Shown: piece by piece, positions 58,621-64,000 of the stretch | Layout: the number at the start of each line of letters is the position of its first letter | How positions within the stretch are numbered: the first letter of the stretch is position 1 | DNA from: Uranotaenia lowii | Taxonomy: Eukaryota > Arthropoda > Insecta > Diptera > Culicidae | Length of the DNA: 64,000 nucleotides | Direction of reading: 5' to 3' | Assembly (NCBI RefSeq): GCF_029784155.1 | Contig: NC_073691.1 | Coordinates: 27,509,976-27,573,975 of the forward strand | Notes under the pieces: model-generated | The model's input: only the letters and a program-made list of their open reading frames with translations | Databases searched by the model: none | What the model was told of the DNA's origin: nothing | Program-made: the position numbers and the translations under genes

Positions 58621-59071
58621 AGGTTGCCAGAAATTAAGCACGTAGCCAGGCCGGGCAAGTCCCGGCAATTTTATATGAAACCTAACAAAATGCGGGCATT
58701 TGTTTCCAAAATTGACGACCGAATATCCGGGCAATATCCGAGCAAATTTTTTTAAAACTCAAAAATCAAGAAAAAATCGAAAAATAATTTTTTCATCAAA
58801 ATTTATCGACAGATTTTAAACGCATTTAAAACTTCAAAAAATCCTTTTATGATTATTTTTGTAATACTTACTCAAAAAAAAATTCGCTTTGGACGCATTT
58901 TTACAACACATTTTGTTTTCTTTTGTTTGATTTGCCGAATAAAACGAATAAATCCGGGCAAAATCCGGGCTTTTTCAATGAAATCTAAAAACCCGGGTCG
59001 GGCCGAACTGTTCCTAAATTTTGTTCATATATCCGGGCACCCCCGGATAAAACCGGAAAAACTGTCAACCT
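58621..59071. mobile_element. TA-flanked AGGTTGCCAG-ended MITE with CCGGGCAA words
   Basis: AGGTTGCCAGAAATT on the left and ACTGTCAACCT on the right are flanked by TA (58619-58620, 59072-59073). CCGGGCA/CCCGGCAA/CCGGGC words recur about ten times in the 451-bp body, giving unusual GC peaks. Such elements are common in insect genomes. No coding capacity. Confidence 0.65.
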
Positions 59072-59073
59072 TA

Positions 59074-60257
59074 CCTTAGGCGCTGTGTAGGGATGAATGC
59101 TTTACGAGCTGAGTGGAAAGTTGAATCAATCAACGACTGTCAGGGCTTAAAAATATTTTTTGATGAGTTCGTTCCAGTGATCCAAATTTTCAATACATTT
59201 GAGTATCTCAGATTTTCATGAATTGTTAGCTGAAGAAAGGTTTTTTTTCTTCCAAAGCGTAGTTCCTTCAATCAATTGATTTTGAAGGGTTTTAATTTTT
59301 TTTAAGTTTTCAAATTTTTTTTTTCTATTTCTGGTGGTTTTTTGTTTACTTCATGGTTATCACTTCTTTGTGACCCACGTGCGCGTGTGTGAAAAATTTT
59401 CGGAGTACTGCGATTGAAAAAAATCTGTAATACGCAATGGGCGATGGAATCGAATAGTTATTTTTTTCTCTCCTTAAGGAAAACCCGTAAGATCTGTCAA
59501 AAGTTGGGTGAAACTTTAGCTGCATCTCACTTACACTAATGCAAAACCATCACCCAAATTCGGCAGCGCTTCCATCGCCTATTTATGCTTTTATTAGTAA
59601 GGAAGGGAGCTTTCAAGGAAATTTCTGGTTCCGTTAATCGTAAGTACAAAAGTTTGTCTAATAATATCATTTATATTAACCATGAAATCTTTGGAAAGGG
59701 TAAAATTCCCCGGCCTAGTAAAGATGAGTAGTAAATGCACTTTTTTACATTATTTTAAATGTACTTTTACTACTCACCGGGATGCTGATAAGATCTGTCG
59801 GTGTATGTATTATAAGCATAAGCATAAGCAAGCAAATTTATGATATACCTGACAAGACATCTACGATCATCATTTTATGTTAACTCATAGTTCAAGACAA
59901 AATAGCAAAACAGATTAAACAGATCTTAGAAATATTTTGATAACTAAACGAAAAGAACATTCAAACTTTCAGAATATCGATCACAACAGTTCCGCGAGAG
60001 GAGTTTTTGAGCAATTTTTTTAAAATATATCAGTAAGCCAAAGACTGAAGTTTTTTTTTAAACGCAATTTAGGCGCACCGTGGCGGTCCATTAACAGGAA
60101 CTTTAATAAAGCTTCTCGTTCAAGATAATGTCTGGCAATTATTAGTAAAATCATATATCTATGTATTGTAAGTTTATCATTCCAATTACCAGTGCAATTG
60201 TCTTATGTAGAAAGAAAGTTAGATAAGAAAAAATACCCTATAAAATATCCATCATTT
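59074..60257. other. unique stretch with weak foldbacks, no gene supported
   Basis: 59438-59583 folds weakly: GGGCGATGGAA pairs with TTCCATCGCC, and inside it TTGGGTGA with TCACCCAA. 59723-59780 contains GAGTAGTAAATGCAC opposite GTACTTTTACTACTC. Both may be old MITEs. No gene is seen. Confidence 0.4.
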
Positions 60258-61490
60258 TAAAAATCGTGTAGTACCAAATATTGACTGCGTAAAAGTCAAA
60301 AAGGAGTACACAAACAGGCTGAATCCGTGAATCCGAGGGCACGAAAACTCTACGACAAACTTTTTACCAAGAAATCTGGTTGTGTTATCATTGATCATGA
60401 AACCTACATTAAACTTGACTATAAAACTTTACCTGGACTGCGTCATCGAAAGAAAAGGATGCTCCAGCTTCAGTGAAAGCCATTTACACTGAAAAATTTG
60501 GAAAGAAGGTTATGGTGTGCCAAGCCATATGTGAATGCGGTAAAATGTCTCGTCCATAACCACAGAAACAACGAATAGCAAAATCTACGTGAAAGAAGGT
60601 TTACAAAAAAGCATAACAATTCTACAATCTTTAGGCCTGATCTCGCCTAGTGCCACTACTCCCCAGTAAACATGAATCGGCAGAGAGGTAACTCAAATCG
60701 ACAGAGGGATCGTATCGATCTTTCTAGCGATTTTGCATCATCTAATCGGCAGAGAGGAACACACTATACGCGGGCCTTGGGTGAGTGCCACGAAATAATC
60801 TAAGACACGCCCTCCAGAGAAACACACGAACATAATCCGAATCGTATGTTTCCCTTCGAGCGAGACGCGTATTTGCCTCCCTGAGAAGCCGACTGCTACG
60901 ATTGAAAGCACGCATAATAAAAAACGGGGATAAAGTGCAAGCACACTGTACAAGCGTACGATTCAAACTGATTTCGCATGTACGCATTCGTATTCGTTGC
61001 CGCTAGATATCTTGGCAGGACAAACCGAATGAGAATATTTGCGTTCTTGAAGTGTCCCCGAAATTAACCGTTTTATTCAAAGTTCAGTGACTCAACTCTC
61101 AATTTTTTGCATGCTCTGTCGATTTTTGAGAGGACGCGCTTACTGGGCTGAGATATATCAGTTTTTTTCTAAGTCGGGATACCCAGTACTCAATTTTGTG
61201 AATTCTCTGTCGATTTTTGAGAGGATGCGCTTACTGGGTCTAAGCATGCACTAAAGTGGTATGAATTCAACAAGGTCACATGCTTACCGGAAGACATAAA
61301 CCCACCGAACTGTCTAGATATTCGTCCAATCGAAACTTTTTGGATTTTGTCCAAGTCAAATCTAAGGAAATACATGAAAACAGCGGACAGTATTGAAAAA
61401 TTGAAGAAAAATTGACCTGAAGTGGTGAAAATTGGCGGTGATAGCACTGTGCAGAAGGTGATGAGTAGTGTGAAAAATAAAGCTAAATAA
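60258..61490 (+). pseudogene. broken Tc1/mariner transposase, DD37E type
   Basis: Recognisable parts in order: ARKLYDKLF (60339), first catalytic Asp in IIDHETY (60393-60395), EKFGKKVMV-CQAIC-ECGKMS (60491 on; the usual W of VWQAIC is C), NSKIYVKEGLQKS, second Asp in PDLA (60639-60641) followed by an in-frame TAG then CHY, ALKWYE, NPPN and IRPIETFW with the third catalytic residue Glu (61332-61334), and a C-terminus ending at TAA 61488-61490. Frameshifts lie between 60425 and 60491 and between 60540 and 60639, with further stops. After subtracting the 577-bp insertion plus its 2-bp duplication, exactly 37 residues separate Asp and Glu, the hallmark of the DD37E family known from mosquitoes. 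A probable right terminus ACAGGACAGGTACTG|TA ends near 61690; the matching left end was not found. It is inactive. Confidence 0.9.
60662..61238. mobile_element. 577-bp CCCAGTAA-ended element nested in the transposase
   Basis: It begins CCCAGTAAACATGAATCGGC and ends GAGGATGCGCTTACTGGG, with TC duplicated on both sides (60660-60661, 61239-61240). AATCGGCAGAGAGG occurs at about 60677 and 60743. On the right, the last about 50 bp (CTGTCGATTTTTGAGAGGA then GCGCTTACTGGG) is present twice (about 61097-61148 and 61190-61238). It holds overlapping 71-81-codon minus-strand frames but no transposase. A 2-bp duplication is unusual for common MITE classes and recalls CACTA-like elements, though the ends are not CACTA. 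Confidence 0.8.
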
Positions 61491-62572
61491 ATTTCAAGTT
61501 GAAAGAAAACACTATTTAGCAGTATGTTTGAGAATAAAATGTTCAAGAAAAATCATTCTTTCTTTTATTTGAAATAGAAAGTGTATTTTTAGTTTTCGGA
61601 ACATTCTAAAATACAAAACAATTCAAGAAGAATATTGGTGGCTGCAAAATTGTAAGGAACCTTTAAAAACTAACAGGACAGGTACTGTATTTTTTTTGTT
61701 ACTTTTGCATTTCCATTGACTATATAAGAAATTAACAAAAAATTGAAAAACAAATCAGTTTAAAAAATATTTTTTTTAGAAAGATGAATTTTAGTTTTTC
61801 AGCTTTTTGTAAATTGTATCCTTTCCGAGGTCCAATGAAAGTTTGTATGATCAAATTATAAGAAAAAACAGCATTGATTTGTTCGTACCCCAAATCTTAA
61901 CTAAGGAAAAAATCTTCCGGGAATTCAATATACAGAAACCCGTAGATTTTTCTTCTTCTTTCATGAGTCCATCGATCGACCACCATCGGCTCCAATTGAT
62001 CGAGCTGAGATGCCTGATTATTCGCTGAGCCTGAACAAGGGGAGCACGAACGCGGAATCACTCCAGGGTGAGTGAGGGCACCTATAAATGGATACCAGAA
62101 ACGTTCTAAAATATCCCACCCTTCACTTCCCGTTTTCTCCCGAAAACCCAAACAAACTGGACGTGTGTTATGTTGTTGTGTGATTTATCTTATCGTCCCG
62201 GTGTTCTGCCTCCGATGATGTTTGGTCCATCTCGGTCGGATCGGTCGAGCTGAATCACGAAACTCTCCAACGTATTCCAACAAACTTACATACGACCTAG
62301 TGGAACTAACTGCAACTCATCCTGGATGGAAGCTTCCCCACTAATCAGCTTGCTCGCTCCAAAGGCCACAAGAGGGTGAGATACCGTTAGGATTGGCCCG
62401 GTCCTATCTGAACGGAACGCGAATGGTCAATGGATGCAGTCAGCAGTTTTACAAGGTAGGTATCTTCGTCTTCGTCTCCGTTCTTCTCCGCGCGGTCCGG
62501 CTTGATAGGTTGATGAGTGCTGTAAATCTTCCGGCAGCATCTATGTATCTTCTATCTATGAGGGCTCTCTCA
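61491..62572. other. transposon 3' flank and unique sequence
   Basis: 61491-61690 is the 3' part of the DD37E element. From about 61930 the sequence becomes GC-richer with short frames and no recognisable domain. Confidence 0.45.
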
Positions 62573-62633
62573 TATAAAACTGACCAGCTTCAGGCCTCGT
62601 CAGTGAGACGTCGCCGCCGGATTGGATCGAATG
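62573..62633 (+). promoter_or_regulatory. candidate RNA polymerase II core promoter (TATA + initiator + DPE-like)
   Basis: TATAAAA begins at 62573; the arthropod initiator GTCAGTG places A+1 at 62602, so the TATA starts at -29. A DPE-like GAATG falls at +28 to +32. It lies in a GC-richer unique segment. A 16-codon frame starts at the ATG 62631 (MGSVGTFPKDEDTRRV) and stops soon after, so any gene would need splicing or a downstream start. The spacing is good, but such matches do occur by chance. Confidence 0.35.
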
Positions 62634-62940
62634 GGTTCGGTTGGAACCTTTCCAAAAGACGAAGATACCAGGCGAGTGTAACGCCATGCATCGGTACGCC
62701 TAATGGCTAATTAGCTGTTTGCGCTACCGTTTTCCGGTTTTTAATCAATGGAAGTTAGTCTTGATGGCTGTTAGGAGTCAGTGAAGAAACAGGGGCCGAA
62801 TGTTGATCTTGATAAACTCCGGTCAGAAGTAGAGTTATGTTCTTAGCTTTTATGTAATTAGAACTTGAGGTTTCAAACAATTTACACTCCGAAAAGAAAT
62901 AATATGCTGAAAATATTACAAAGTTTTCGAATAGTCCAAA
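62634..62940. other. unique stretch downstream of the candidate promoter
   Basis: No open frame of note; composition declines from GC-richer to A/T-rich. If the promoter is real, this is leader or first-intron sequence. Confidence 0.35.
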
Positions 62941-63665
62941 AAACTGACCTGTGCAAAAGTTCAGCTCTATCGGACTTGATTTAGGGGTGCCTCAAAGTTT
63001 CGATTTTTTTTACCCTCTTTGGCCCAAAAGGGGGCCAAAGAAAATCGGAAAACTCGAAATTTTTATTTTGATGCTAATTGACTTGAAAATGCATAAAACG
63101 TCAAAATTTGGTTAAATCCCAAAAAAAAATTGGTCAAAAATCGACTTTCTGGGGCTTCTACGACTTTAAACATCACCAAGGGGGGACCAAAGAAAATCAG
63201 GATAGTTGATTTTTTATCTAATGTTAAATGACTTAAAAATGCATAAAACACCGAGATCTGGTGTTATCACAAAAAAAAAATTGGGACTGAAATTGACTTA
63301 CTGTGTTAATCGGCCGGTTTTCTGATAACGGAAAAGTCCCAGAAAGTCAATTTTGAGCTTAATTTTTTTTTAAATAATACCATAGAATAGTCTCCAAGTT
63401 TTCTAAGCCAACGGCCATAAGATCGAATCCCGATCACGGCATATAAACTTCATTTTCTGTGGGTTGGTGGTTTCAGCATTTATGAGATGCTAGCCATCAT
63501 GTTCTCGAAAGATGTACTCTTAAAGTTGAGTAAATGGAATCTCGACGAGGAAACATCAAGTTGCTCTGCGATCCTGTATGTGTTTGTATTCGTTTTAAAA
63601 TTGGCTTTGAACGCTTTAAGGCACCCCTGAATCAAGTCCGATTGGGCTGAAATTTTGCAGGACTC
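62941..63665. mobile_element. inverted-repeat element interrupted by a SINE
   Basis: GTGCAAAAGTTCAGCTCTAT and CGGACTTGATTTAGGGGTGC near 62950-62990 match the reverse complement of 63615-63664 (GCACCCCTGAATCAAGTCC, GGGCTGAAATTTTGCAG) with few mismatches. The interior repeats GGGGCCAAAGAAAATCGG / GGGGACCAAAGAAAATC (about 63033, 63182) and GCATAAAAC (about 63092, 63241), a duplicated module of about 149 bp. Ends are approximate. Confidence 0.7.
63388..63596 (+). mobile_element. tRNA-derived SINE, copy 2, 5'-truncated
   Basis: It is homologous to 43690-43892: CCAAGTTTTCTAAGCCAACG, B-box-like AGATCGAATCCC at 63420, ATCACGGCATA, CATCATGTTCTCGAA and CTGTATGTGTTTGTATTCG. The A-box part is missing or mutated. 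It lies inside the 62941-63665 element, so it inserted later. Confidence 0.7.
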
Positions 63666-64000
63666 ATAACCTTAGTATTCTTTTTAAAGCACGGGAAAAA
63701 AATGCTAAACTTAGATCAGCTGTGAGAAAAAAAAATCCGATTTAAGACACTTGACAGTGGATTTTGTACAGCCAGTAAATTATAACATAAGACACAAAAT
63801 AATAAGCAAATGATACAATTCTAAATTCTGAATCAATTAATCTGGATTAAGGAATTTTGAACGCGGTAAATCCAATTGATGGTTTTCGAATGGATGAATC
63901 CCCAAAAATCCTGTAGGATACCTTTTCTTCGGAATTTTTTAACATAAGTATAATCTACTATATGTAATCTTTTTGGAATTCCAGCATATAGTAAATTAAA
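63666..64000. other. A/T-rich end of window, nothing recognised
   Basis: No frame, repeat or motif that I can support. Confidence 0.6.

Noticed and set aside
60738..60987. 71- and 81-codon minus-strand frames within the nested 577-bp element
   Set aside because: They overlap each other in different frames and lack any transposase motif.

Overview
This window is AT-rich, repeat-dominated eukaryotic DNA, most likely from a dipteran and probably a mosquito. It holds no conventional multi-exon protein gene that I can support. The organism inference rests on a decayed DD37E-type Tc1/mariner transposase (a family described from mosquitoes), a 59-bp GT-AG intron, a CAAAATGG-type start context, an arthropod TCAGT initiator, and a dense population of TA-flanked inverted-repeat elements. 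Nearly all long open frames are artefacts of tandem repeats. A 13-bp unit and a 9-bp unit both lack stop codons in several frames, so they produce apparent proteins of up to about 1000 residues on either strand.

Layout. 1-10.2 kb is unique AT-rich sequence with small inverted-repeat elements, a TA-flanked transposon (3238-5694) split by a younger long-TIR element (3384-4984), and an 80-bp minisatellite (6.3-7.6 kb). 10.2-14.8 kb is a 13-bp satellite interrupted by an island (13227-14136) that contains a 196-bp-arm palindrome. 17.4-23.7 kb and 27.2-30.9 kb are 9-bp satellites (AAAATTGTC, with AAAAATGTC domains). The first is bordered by heptamer repeats (GTCAYAA) and invaded by an 814-bp foldback element. 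32.4-37.2 kb holds several inverted-repeat elements. One of them (about 36454-37219) carries a two-exon mini-gene for a 74-residue protein that no single-frame scan would show. 39.0-40.2 kb is a GC-richer island. 40.5-43.5 kb contains decayed relics of the 9-bp repeat and an old dispersed repeat. 43.6-46.3 kb contains a tRNA-derived SINE inside another element and a dimeric 68/70-bp minisatellite split by a TA-flanked transposon.

The most striking structure is at 49554-56432. It is a complete LTR retrotransposon on the minus strand with two 366-bp LTRs that look identical, TG...CA ends, a 5-bp target duplication (GTAAG), a tRNA-Ser-like primer binding site and a purine-rich tract. Its 6.1-kb interior has no gag or pol frame and consists of repeats instead. 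It is therefore a very young LARD-like non-autonomous retroelement, and it sits inside an older TA-flanked DNA transposon (49044-56971).

60.3-61.5 kb holds the broken DD37E transposase, itself interrupted by a 577-bp element whose removal restores the reading frame and the 37-residue D-E spacing. A plausible TATA+initiator core promoter lies near 62.6 kb. The window closes with an inverted-repeat element containing a second SINE copy. Overall it reads as intergenic or intronic heterochromatin-like DNA in which successive element generations are nested and their order can be read directly.
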